Assembly (NCBI GenBank): GCA_002343775.1
Contig: DDSH01000010.1
Span: 1-64,000 of the forward strand
Source: Anaerolineales bacterium UBA2395
Lineage (GTDB): Bacteria > Chloroflexota > Anaerolineae > Anaerolineales > Villigracilaceae
Reading direction: 5' to 3'
DNA: 64,000 nt
Position numbers and translations under genes: made by a program. Positions within the stretch are counted from its first letter, which is position 1. Each line of letters starts with the position of its first letter. Below the pieces are notes generated by a model. It ran no database searches. It worked only from the letters and a program-made list of their open reading frames with translations, and was not told the DNA's origin. Positions 28,022 through 35,999 of this stretch are shown in pieces.

Positions 28022-30865
28022 TTAATACTCACCCGCAAATTTCTCGTGGACCCAGAGGAATTCCTGGCGTTTGTTCATTACGCGGACGAGACCGCCGAAG
28101 CCAGGGTCTTTGGCTTTGAGCAGGGCGTGGAGTTCGCGCAGGGTGGAGCCGTCAGAGCGGAGGGCGACGCCATGCGCTTGCGGAAGATTGGTGGAATCTG
28201 CTGTGCCGAGGAAGTCGCTGATCTTGGCGGTTTCGCCGAGGGTTGCGTCAATGATACTAGTGCCGAAGTCGAGTTGTTCTTCGATAAGTTTGTAGGCGGT
28301 TTCGTTGAGGGCGAGTTTGACGGCGGAGGAGGCGACGGGGAGAACCATGCCGAGTGTACCTGTCAGGAATTTCAAATAGGGTGCGGACTTCTTGAACCAT
28401 TCACGGTCGAGTTCGAGGTCGTAGACACCTTTCTTCATGTCGCCGTTGTTGAGGACGGGGAGTGGCAGGCGCGAATGTTCACACCATAAGACGAGGCGGA
28501 ATTTTTCACGAATCCATGTTTTGGGATTGAAGGCGCTGCGGTCGATGGGGAAGAAACTGAACAGGCGCGGACCTTCTTTGGCTTCATCGGTGAGGACTTG
28601 CAGGAGGTCGGTGTAGGTTTTGTCCACTTGGGAGAGGATGCGGCGCGTGTTGATATTAAATTCATCATGTAGGTCGCTTTTGAGTGAAGCAAATTCTGCT
28701 TGCAATTCAGCAAGTGAGATTAACTGAGTAGCGGCTGTTGCGTTGCGGAGAAGCGCGTCAATGTTTTGCCATTCGGTGCAAACGGGACATGGAAACTCGT
28801 GCCTGTTCTTGCGTTTGCTGTCCATCAGTTTTTCAACTTCAAACATGCCCGTGCCAGGTGTGTGTTTTCCGCAGGGTTCAATGCACGGAACCATCACGTC
28901 ACAGCGCAAGCCTTCCCAAAAACTTTCGACGAGGAATTTCACTTCGCGGGTCAACATGCCGAGCAGTCCTTCGGGGTACGGCGAGCGGACGGTAATGCGG
29001 ACGTCGTTGCCGACGTGTTCGAGAAAGGCGCGGCTCTTGAAGTCATCTTCCAGCACCAGCCCGCGCTGCCAGTGGACGCTGTCTTTGTAATCCACACGTC
29101 CGAGCGAATATTTATGCAGGCGGACGATCAACTGGTAGAACAAACCTTCCGCGCTGGCAGATTGACCGTTGCCTGCGTCCACGATGTGACATATCTGCGT
29201 TTGTTGGATGTCACCAGACGCAGGAGTGGATTCCCACGCAGCGGATAGATTCTGCGGGCGGATATCGGGGACGAGTTGACCGATCAAACTGACAGGGTCA
29301 GAGTCGCTTCGGGAGGTTGGATCAGCCACACGGTAGGAAAGATCAAAGCGCTCCATCAGGCGGAGAAAGATCGGGTGCAGATTCTTCTCGTAGCGCGAAT
29401 CCGCTGCTCGGGTTGAGTCATCCCACAATTGAGTGAGGCGCGAGAATTTTACCAAGCCATGCGCTGCCCGCGTCGCTTCATCGTCGAGGACGTAACTCAT
29501 GGCAGTGGCGAGCCAGTCGGGACGGAGGATGACGATGTCGCGCAGGGTCGGGTCGTTTTCGTAATGCGTGAGATGGCCGAGGCGGTGCGAGATGGTGATG
29601 AAGAGGCGCGCAATCTCATCATCCATATTGTGGGCGCGGCAGATGTCGAGGACTTCGCGCAGGGATAGGTAGGCTTTGCCCGTGGCTTGTAGGGCTTGAC
29701 GGACATCGGCAAAACTCTTCGGCACCGAGCGACCGACTTCGGGCAGGCTGGCGGCGACTTGGGCAATGGCGCGTTTGAGTTCGTCAATGCCTTTGCGATT
29801 GCCATGCTCGTCGGGTTTGCTATCCACGAAGAAAAAGTCCACGACGGTTTCATGCCCGAACAGATCCCACAATTCCTGACGATCAATATCGGGCTGGCGT
29901 TGATTGGGTCCGCCGTGCGTGGCGACGACGAGAATCTTGGCGCTCGGCTCGCGGCGCTTGACAAGTTGAATCCATTCCTTGACCTGCCCCGCCTGCGAAC
30001 CTTCGCGCGGTTTCCAGACGACGAGATAGACGGCAGGCGCGCTGAAGAATAACTGGTGCGTGGGGCGGTAAACGCGTTGTCCGCCGAAGTCCCAGGCGTT
30101 GAGGGTGATGGTGGTTTGGGAGTCGGTGGTGGCGGTGAAGGATTGGATTTCTATGCCGTGAGTGGATTCGTGAGTTTGGAAGGGATTGTCAAGGAGTGCG
30201 TCAAGCAGGCAGGATTTACCCACTTCGCCTTCGCCGATGAGGATGAGTTTGGCTTCGTTGAGAATAATTTGCGCTTTGGCTTTGGCGCGTAGGTAGGCTT
30301 TGACAGCGTCAAGACCATTTTTGTGAGCTGCATCAAGTTCAGGGTTAAGGGGGTTGCTTCTAAGATTGAGTACTGTTAGGTTTTCGAGCTGTGTAAGTGA
30401 CGAAGGTAAATCGTTAAATTGACAATTAGTGCAATCAAGTATTTCAAGATTAGAAAGTCGTTCAAATGAATCTGGCAAATTATCAATAGGATTTCCGTCT
30501 GAAACTCCTAAATATAGCTTGGTCAAATTGGATAATTTAACAATTGATTTTGGTAAGCTTTTTAAGTGATTCTTAGCAAGGTTCATTGTATGAAGAGATT
30601 TTAGTTCCCCCAATACTTCTGGTAAGGAAGCCAGATTATTATCGCTTAACTCCAATATTCGTAAATTTCTGAGTTTTCCAATTGATACAGGTAAAGTTGC
30701 AAGCTGGTTGTTGGAGAGTAGTAAGATTTCAAGTTCTATCAGTTGTCCAATTGATTCTGGCAATTCTGAGAGCCCTCTATCGTTGAGATCAAGGTGTTTT
30801 GTATTATAGAAAAGCGCGGCTTCAATATCTTCTTTTGCGAGGTAATATGCTTCGTCATGCGTCAT
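28022..30865 (-). CDS. LRR-Roc-COR GTPase, NLR-like sensor 2
   Basis: Start at 30865 (MTHDEAYYLAK) because GGGAGGGG lies just upstream. The longer frame from 30913 translates a palindromic repeat (SPPPWGRQGG). About 947 residues. LRRs come first (SELPESIGQLIELEIL, TLPVSIGKLRNLRIL, SLPEVLGELKSLHTM, LPSSLTQLENLTVL). Roc follows with P-loop IGEGEVGKSCLL and switch DFGGQRVYRPTHQ, then COR (SHRLGHLTHYENDPTLRDIVILRP). A long C-terminal region has a Cys cluster (CIEPCGK..., CPVCTEW) that may bind zinc, and a hydrophobic end segment. It is a second, divergent ROCO protein in the same orientation, not a recent copy of the first. Confidence 0.87.
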   Translation of the reverse strand: MTHDEAYYLAKEDIEAALFYNTKHLDLNDRGLSELPESIGQLIELEILLLSNNQLATLPVSIGKLRNLRILELSDNNLASLPEVLGELKSLHTMNLAKNHLKSLPKSIVKLSNLTKLYLGVSDGNPIDNLPDSFERLSNLEILDCTNCQFNDLPSSLTQLENLTVLNLRSNPLNPELDAAHKNGLDAVKAYLRAKAKAQIILNEAKLILIGEGEVGKSCLLDALLDNPFQTHESTHGIEIQSFTATTDSQTTITLNAWDFGGQRVYRPTHQLFFSAPAVYLVVWKPREGSQAGQVKEWIQLVKRREPSAKILVVATHGGPNQRQPDIDRQELWDLFGHETVVDFFFVDSKPDEHGNRKGIDELKRAIAQVAASLPEVGRSVPKSFADVRQALQATGKAYLSLREVLDICRAHNMDDEIARLFITISHRLGHLTHYENDPTLRDIVILRPDWLATAMSYVLDDEATRAAHGLVKFSRLTQLWDDSTRAADSRYEKNLHPIFLRLMERFDLSYRVADPTSRSDSDPVSLIGQLVPDIRPQNLSAAWESTPASGDIQQTQICHIVDAGNGQSASAEGLFYQLIVRLHKYSLGRVDYKDSVHWQRGLVLEDDFKSRAFLEHVGNDVRITVRSPYPEGLLGMLTREVKFLVESFWEGLRCDVMVPCIEPCGKHTPGTGMFEVEKLMDSKRKNRHEFPCPVCTEWQNIDALLRNATAATQLISLAELQAEFASLKSDLHDEFNINTRRILSQVDKTYTDLLQVLTDEAKEGPRLFSFFPIDRSAFNPKTWIREKFRLVLWCEHSRLPLPVLNNGDMKKGVYDLELDREWFKKSAPYLKFLTGTLGMVLPVASSAVKLALNETAYKLIEEQLDFGTSIIDATLGETAKISDFLGTADSTNLPQAHGVALRSDGSTLRELHALLKAKDPGFGGLVRVMNKRQEFLWVHEKFAGEY

Positions 30866-30869
30866 GAGA

Positions 30870-30905
30870 ACCCCTCCCTGCCTCCCCCAAGGGGGAGGGG
30901 ACTGT
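30870..30905. repeat. GC-rich palindromic repeat at the 5' end of the second ROCO gene
   Basis: The core CTCCCCCAAGGGGGAG (30884-30899) is a perfect palindrome, flanked by CCCCTCCCTG. An inverted relative is at 31085-31127. It supplies the purine-rich ribosome-binding site of the ROCO gene. Such elements are dispersed in Chloroflexota genomes, from memory of the group. Confidence 0.7.
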
Positions 30906-30958
30906 GCTGTCAACCAAGGAAGTTGCAGGTTGGTTGAATGGAAAGTTGGGATGACCGT

Positions 30959-31028
30959 CCACGAATGGAGCCACGAATATTCGAATACGGTCAGGCATTC
31001 GTGAATTCGAGACGGGTTTTATTCGTGG
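30959..31028. repeat. CCACGAAT / ATTCGTGG inverted repeat cluster
   Basis: CCACGAAT occurs at 30959-30966 and 30971-30978, with inverted copies ATTCGTG at 30997-31003 and ATTCGTGG at 31021-31028. The 70-base region can fold into a long imperfect stem between the NACHT and ROCO genes. Terminator or mobile palindrome. Confidence 0.6.
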
Positions 31029-31084
31029 ATGGTTGTCGTTTTGTGTTGCGTTACAGAAATTTGTGTCCATTTTTGATTACGCCT

Positions 31085-31127
31085 GATTAGCTCCTCCCCG
31101 CTCGGGGAGGCGAGGGAGGGGTTTCCA
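31085..31127. repeat. GC-rich palindromic repeat overlapping the 3' end of the NACHT gene
   Basis: CCTCCCCGCTCGGGGAGG (31092-31109) is an imperfect palindrome followed by CGAGGGAGGGGTT. Its reverse complement resembles 30870-30905. It encodes the last residues of the NACHT protein (TPPSPPRAGRS), so the element has replaced or extended the original C terminus. Confidence 0.65.
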
Positions 31128-33249
31128 CGTACATTTCAGCGAAGTGTTCCATCAATAGGCGGTGGACGAAGATATATCCGCCACCGACGCGGCGCAGGAA
31201 GATCAGGTCAACGCAGTGGTCGAGGAAGGGGACAAGTCTCCACGGGAGGAGATTGTTGCGGGCGAGGACAAAACGAAGAGCGTGGTGCTGAATAAGAGCA
31301 AGTCCTCCATAATAGAGCCCCAAAAACAGTCCTATTAAAAATCCAAAAAATAACCCCATAAACAACCCAAAATTGGCTCCCAAAACTGAACCATATACAG
31401 GTTTGCTAATTAGCCAAAAAATCAATCCGCTAATCAAACCAAAAACAGAACCCATGACTAGAGTGATAAACAAGGAATTCCTTGCCGTAAATTCAAGTCT
31501 TTGTCCTGGATAGGACAATCGATCAGATTGTTGTATGTTCAACCCTTGAATTACCCCAAAAATGAGCCCGAAAACCGCCGCGAAAATAAAACCACTTATA
31601 AACCCCTGAGTTAATTGGGAAATTGATGCTATCTTTATACCCGTTATCAAGCCGAAGATTCCATTGTTTACAGTACTCTCCACACCATTGAATACTCCTA
31701 ACAATAGACCAAATAATAGACTGGAAATCCATGCTTCCCTAATCTTCTTCCAATCCCAAGAAATAACATCAACCATTGAAATGCCCCTTTGCTCGCTAGT
31801 TTGTGTAGCAATCATATTGAAAACTGACCGAAAAAATATTGCGCCAACCAATGCTCCAATTAATGTGCTGGTTAACCCTATAGCAGGCTCAGAATCTAAT
31901 GTTATAACTATTTCGCTATTTAGAATGCCACTTAATTTACCAAAAATTTCGCCTTGCAAATTATATATAAAATTACCAATAAGTCTGCCAAATAATCCGA
32001 AAATAGCTCCATTAATAAGACCGTATATTAAGCCAGGGATCAATTTACTAAATATTTGGTATTGTCCCCATTGATCTTCCTCATATATCCAATCAGGTTG
32101 CATATTCTCATATAAATACGAAACTTGATCATTTTCAATCATTTTATCTGCCAACCATGCAAGCCAATGCAACACATCCTGTTTTACAAAAGTTGCATTT
32201 TTCGAGCGAGGGTGCTCATACATGCGATCAATGTATGTGTCAAAAAGGTGTTTGTGCTGCATATTTTCATCTTTAGAGACCCAAATATCCACATCCCGCT
32301 TATCTCGATACGCCATGAGCATAATACTCAAAAACAGCGGCGTCTCTGCCATTTCACGTAGGGCACTATCTTTTTCAAGAGCCAGTTTGAGTCCCGCCAT
32401 CTCATCCCCAAAACGATTGAAGAATTCGGCAATCTGTCCCTGCGCCAGCGGTTGGACTTCGATTGCGCCTTCAAAGGATAATTTTGCGTTGAGGTCGGCG
32501 TAATCCTGGCTGCGGCTGCACACGGCAAGGGAGGTCAAACCGTTTTGTTTTCTAAATTCATTAATCGCGTCCACGCATTTGGTGCGGCTTTCCTGCCGAA
32601 CTTCGTCCAAACCGTCCAGAAGCAAAAGCAATTTATTTCCCTTTACCCAATCGGGCGCGGTCTTGCGCGGGACGCTGTACAGGTTGTTCAACTCCTGCGC
32701 CAGCCAATCGGCGAGGGTGAGTTTCTCTGTCCATGAGGCGAGGTTGAACACCATCGGGATGGGATAAGTCACGTCTTCTCTGGCACGCTGAATCAACTGG
32801 CGGGCAAGTTCCAACAGCATGGTCGTCTTGCCAGAGCCAGGCGCGCCGAGAATCAGCAGGGAACGTCCCATGCCAATGGAGTCGAAGATATCCAGCATGG
32901 ATGTCCCTGTGGGGATGGTTTCGTTCGTTGATTCCTTCTTGATCGCCCACGGATATTGGATCACCGCTTCGGGGTCTGGTTTGATGCCCAAGTCCAATAA
33001 CGCCGCGCCGTGCAGGGATGCGTCCAACACGCCTTTGATCCACGCGTTTTCGACGTGTCCCAGCAGGATGCGGCGGTTGCGCTGTTCGAGGGTCTCTGCG
33101 TCACTTTTGAAGATGTTGAAGAATTTCTGGATGATGGTCGTCTTGTTGACGGTATTATTGTCCCCGATAATGACAGTGCTATCCCTCACATCTCCGTTGA
33201 CGGAGATGCTCTTGTTCTTGGTAGAACGAGAGGGTTTGTTGGTAGGCAT
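31087..33249 (-). CDS. NACHT-type STAND ATPase with multi-pass membrane C terminus
   Basis: ATG at 33249 (MPTNKPSR) chosen; a GTG at 33276 lies within a palindrome. About 720 residues. The N terminus has VNGDVRDSTVIIGDNNTVN, a Gly-Asp-Asn motif seen in several conflict-system proteins. The NACHT ATPase follows, with Walker A GAPGSGKTTM and Walker B LLLLLDGLDEV. SLAVCSRSQDY and PLFLSIMLMAY then match the NACHT helical region. From about residue 405 come many Gly-rich membrane segments (GLIYGLINGAIFGLFG; GLFFGFLIGLFLGLYYGG), then the family's terminal block FVHRLLMEHFAEM. NACHT proteins oligomerise on ligand. A membrane-embedded effector would fit pore formation, which is inferred. The membrane part is AT-rich. 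Confidence 0.86.
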   Translation of the reverse strand: MPTNKPSRSTKNKSISVNGDVRDSTVIIGDNNTVNKTTIIQKFFNIFKSDAETLEQRNRRILLGHVENAWIKGVLDASLHGAALLDLGIKPDPEAVIQYPWAIKKESTNETIPTGTSMLDIFDSIGMGRSLLILGAPGSGKTTMLLELARQLIQRAREDVTYPIPMVFNLASWTEKLTLADWLAQELNNLYSVPRKTAPDWVKGNKLLLLLDGLDEVRQESRTKCVDAINEFRKQNGLTSLAVCSRSQDYADLNAKLSFEGAIEVQPLAQGQIAEFFNRFGDEMAGLKLALEKDSALREMAETPLFLSIMLMAYRDKRDVDIWVSKDENMQHKHLFDTYIDRMYEHPRSKNATFVKQDVLHWLAWLADKMIENDQVSYLYENMQPDWIYEEDQWGQYQIFSKLIPGLIYGLINGAIFGLFGRLIGNFIYNLQGEIFGKLSGILNSEIVITLDSEPAIGLTSTLIGALVGAIFFRSVFNMIATQTSEQRGISMVDVISWDWKKIREAWISSLLFGLLLGVFNGVESTVNNGIFGLITGIKIASISQLTQGFISGFIFAAVFGLIFGVIQGLNIQQSDRLSYPGQRLEFTARNSLFITLVMGSVFGLISGLIFWLISKPVYGSVLGANFGLFMGLFFGFLIGLFLGLYYGGLALIQHHALRFVLARNNLLPWRLVPFLDHCVDLIFLRRVGGGYIFVHRLLMEHFAEMYVETPPSPPRAGRS

Positions 33250-33260
33250 TTGGATTTTCG

Positions 33261-33276
33261 GTGGGGCTAGCCCCAC
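33261..33276. repeat. 16-bp perfect palindrome in the NACHT 5' region
   Basis: GTGGGGCTAGCCCCAC lies 12 bases upstream of the chosen NACHT start. It could mask translation initiation as an RNA hairpin or be an operator. Confidence 0.55.
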
Positions 33277-33415
33277 TGTTCACTAATTATACGACCTCTT
33301 CTTCAAAAATTGCTTCAAAAAACATGTTACATTGCAAAGGCATTTTCAACCAAGTTCGTCAGACACTTTCTACCTCGATATTAATTCCACAATTTTTCCA
33401 ATCGCTGGTCCTCCC

Positions 33416-33497
33416 AAAGCAATCCATCCACATTGAAATGAGTTTCAATGTGGATGGATTGCTTTTCACTTTTCACCCGGGCCGCACCAGGCCCGGT
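33416..33497. repeat. 23-bp perfect hairpin plus second stem, 3' of the surface-protein gene
   Basis: Arms at 33416-33438 and 33443-33465 are exact inverted copies (AAAGCAATCCATCC... / ...GGATGGATTGCTTT) around the loop TGAG. A second stem, CCGGGCC (33477-33483) with GGCCCGG (33490-33496), lies beside it. The region is directly downstream of the 33512-33925 gene on its strand and probably ends that operon. The length of the perfect stem is unusual for an intrinsic terminator. Confidence 0.75.
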
Positions 33498-33511
33498 CAT
33501 AAACATATCTT

Positions 33512-33925
33512 TCAATCTTGGATCTTTTGCGACTGGCGTTGAATCTGCCAGCCGAGCAATATCAATATAAGGGCAAGAATTCCAAGAAGTATGTAAATTG
33601 TGATGTTTGGCAAGACAGATCCTGCACCGCCTGATATAACAGGAGCTACCTTGGTCGGACCGGCCCACTCATTGCCTTCCTTGACGTACAACAATGCGCC
33701 ATTTGGCTGGGACTGCGCATAATACTTTCCTTCTTTGACCTGGCTATAAGGATTGTTTTGAGAGCCGTCTTCATTTCCCGTTGTTAGTGTCGCATCCACG
33801 TACACACAGAATGGGGGAGCGCACGGGGTGGGGGTTTGGGCATTTGCCATTCCAACACTGGATGCCAGTGCAATCGAAAGAGTAACCACCGGCACTAAAA
33901 AAAGAAACATATATTTTTTCATCAT
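33512..33925 (-). CDS. Small secreted protein with sorting-signal-like C terminus
   Basis: 137 residues. Signal peptide 1-29 (cleavage after ANA). Thr/Pro and Cys-containing start of the mature protein (TPTPCAPPFC). At 105-109 LPNIT is followed by a hydrophobic helix (YILLGILALILILLGW) and a polar/basic end (QIQRQSQKIQD). This layout resembles a sortase substrate, although the motif is not the canonical LPxTG. It is the last gene of a four-gene operon that encodes a sortase. Substrate status is inferred. Otherwise it would be a simple membrane-anchored surface protein. Confidence 0.65.
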   Translation of the reverse strand: MMKKYMFLFLVPVVTLSIALASSVGMANAQTPTPCAPPFCVYVDATLTTGNEDGSQNNPYSQVKEGKYYAQSQPNGALLYVKEGNEWAGPTKVAPVISGGAGSVLPNITIYILLGILALILILLGWQIQRQSQKIQD

Positions 33926-34012
33926 CAGAATTCTCCTTTACAGACAATGCGTCCAATCTATTCCAGCAAATCCTTCTGTTTTCATCTGTAGTACAAAGAT
34001 TGATTTCTTCCA

Positions 34013-35287
34013 TTACGGAGTTTGGGGAAATTCACGTTGCAATGACTCTATCTCGGCGGTAATACGCAAATACTGCTGCTGATCATCCACAGATCCAAGC
34101 AGTTCCTGTAATAGTTGCAAAGCAGCACCATAATCACCCAGATCTCTCAAGATCAGGCCCTTATAAAATTTTGAAACACCATCATTGGGTATGATATTCA
34201 ATGCTTTTTCAACGTACTTCAAAGCCTCATGGTCATTTTGCTGATTGAACAGCGCAATGGCAAGGATCAGATGGGCGGGATGCTGGGTGGGATCGATCCG
34301 GATTGCAGTCCGGGCCATCTGCTCGGCGTCATCATAGTGTTGCATCTTCATAAAAAGATAGCCCTGCTGTACATACGGCATTTCCCATGTCGGCTCGATA
34401 TAGCTTGCTTCCCTGAATTCTCGTAACGCCTCTAAGTCATATCCCTGCTGCGATAATGCCAAGCCCAAATTGTATCTTAGGACTGCATGGTCGGGATTCT
34501 TTTTCATAGCTTTTTGCAGGAGCATTGTCGCTTGTGGATCGCGACCGGTCACGTAATATGTTACAGCCAGATTATTGAGCGCAAAATCGCTGCTTTGGTC
34601 AATATTTGTGGCGCCTGTAAATGCAAATTCGGCGCTATGCAGATTATTCTGTTGGAACCAAATATACCCTTCCTGATTATAGGCAAAAACCGCTCCTTGA
34701 TCAAAGGCTTCGATGCGCTTAAGCAGATTTAGGTTTTGTTGTGGTTCAAAATTAGACTGGGCCACTGGATTGGCTGCCAAATAAAGGGCTCCGGATATTA
34801 TTCTGATTCCATCATTCCAGGATAGAAGCAAGATCAGCATGGCAACGCAGGCGAACCACCATCTGCGCCAATGCGAGAATCGAGATTGTTTTTGCGTCTG
34901 ATGGAAATAATCATTTGAGATTAAATCTGACCGTAGAGCCCCGGTTCGATTTACTTGTAAAACCAATAATCGAACATCAGTGACAGCCCGGGCAAGAATA
35001 AAGGAATGTTTTCTTGTGGTCCTTAGATCAAACGGTCGTACATAGTCCCCGGACTTTAGTTTAACCGAACGAATCACGGAACCATGTAGGTGGTGTTCAA
35101 GAATAATTTCACCCGTTTGGATGATAACAAACAGGTCGAGCTGCATTCGGGTTCGCCAAAGCACGTCGCCAGGTACATATTCTTTGCAGGTCATCGTATC
35201 GATGAAGGTATCCAATTCAGGACCTGATAAAGGCCGGAATTCCGGAAGACTGCGGAGCAGTTTTCGCGTTGATCCTTTATTGGTCAT
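34013..35287 (-). CDS. cNMP-binding-like domain, membrane segment and TPR repeats
   Basis: Start at 35287 (MTNKGSTRK), preceded by GGGAGA. About 424 residues. Residues 12-115 fold like a cyclic-nucleotide-binding beta-barrel (FRPLSGPELDTFIDT, GDVLWR, DLFVIIQTGEIIL). The phosphate-binding cassette (GEhAL...RxA) is not recognisable, so ligand binding is uncertain. One membrane helix (about 143-160) follows. The outside part (about 190-424) is TPR repeats (FALNNLAVTYYVTGRDPQATMLL; AVLRYNLGLALSQQGYDLEAL). The start overlaps the sortase stop by 11 bases. The layout predicts a transmembrane coupling protein. Confidence 0.78.
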   Translation of the reverse strand: MTNKGSTRKLLRSLPEFRPLSGPELDTFIDTMTCKEYVPGDVLWRTRMQLDLFVIIQTGEIILEHHLHGSVIRSVKLKSGDYVRPFDLRTTRKHSFILARAVTDVRLLVLQVNRTGALRSDLISNDYFHQTQKQSRFSHWRRWWFACVAMLILLLSWNDGIRIISGALYLAANPVAQSNFEPQQNLNLLKRIEAFDQGAVFAYNQEGYIWFQQNNLHSAEFAFTGATNIDQSSDFALNNLAVTYYVTGRDPQATMLLQKAMKKNPDHAVLRYNLGLALSQQGYDLEALREFREASYIEPTWEMPYVQQGYLFMKMQHYDDAEQMARTAIRIDPTQHPAHLILAIALFNQQNDHEALKYVEKALNIIPNDGVSKFYKGLILRDLGDYGAALQLLQELLGSVDDQQQYLRITAEIESLQREFPQTP

Positions 35288-35999
35288 TCTTCTCCCTATC
35301 AGAAGATGGTATGGCAATGACAACGATGCGGTGCGAATTCGTGGCATATGGCCAGCAGGATATTAAAGTGACTGTTTCGGCTGTTTGTGGGGAAGAATAG
35401 GATTGCAATGCCGCATCACCTTGTTCTTCAGATCCAAGATAGGGGACAAATACTATTTTCTGAACATAATAATGAAATTCCTTCTCTACCGTATACAGAA
35501 TTACCTCGTCTCCAATTGTCAGACGATCCAGATCTCGAAATACCTCACCCTGGGTGTTATTGTGGCCGATAAAAACGATATTGCCACCCTCTTCCGGTTT
35601 TCCGCTAGATTCGAAATGACCAACTGCAAAGTCTGGAGGCTCCCATATAAATGTTCCTTCACTTCTTTTCAGGATTTCTGTTGGAAATATTTCGGTGATG
35701 CTTGTGTTCAGATCTATGGCTGGTATAAACATTCTGATGGCGGGTAATGGCGGTGGGGTTGCGGTGGGAATTGGCGTGGGTGTTAACGTGGGGAGGTGTG
35801 TGGCAGGGGGCAATTCAAAAACTGGCGTGTCGGCAATTATCAAGTAAGGCGATTGTTGCACTAACCCATCGTCAACCACCTGTCTGACGAAGCGAATACC
35901 TGCCAAAAAACCAAGCATGATCCCCAATGAGATAAGGAACATGCCAAAAATCTCATAGGCTAGCGAGCGAGTTAATAATCGCCAAACCATACCCACCAT
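35277..35999 (-). CDS. Sortase
   Basis: 240 residues. N-terminal membrane anchor (about 17-36), a Thr/Pro linker (LPTLTPTPIPTATPPP) and a sortase barrel. The catalytic triad is visible: H146 in FIGHNN, C215 in LISCWPY and R224 in SHRIVV. The TLxSC...R arrangement is intact. The enzyme should act outside the membrane, joining a substrate to the envelope or to another protein. The start overlaps the end of the TIR-FGE gene by 28 bases, and its stop overlaps the next start, so the operon is tightly coupled. Confidence 0.88.
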   Translation of the reverse strand: MVGMVWRLLTRSLAYEIFGMFLISLGIMLGFLAGIRFVRQVVDDGLVQQSPYLIIADTPVFELPPATHLPTLTPTPIPTATPPPLPAIRMFIPAIDLNTSITEIFPTEILKRSEGTFIWEPPDFAVGHFESSGKPEEGGNIVFIGHNNTQGEVFRDLDRLTIGDEVILYTVEKEFHYYVQKIVFVPYLGSEEQGDAALQSYSSPQTAETVTLISCWPYATNSHRIVVIAIPSSDREKNDQ

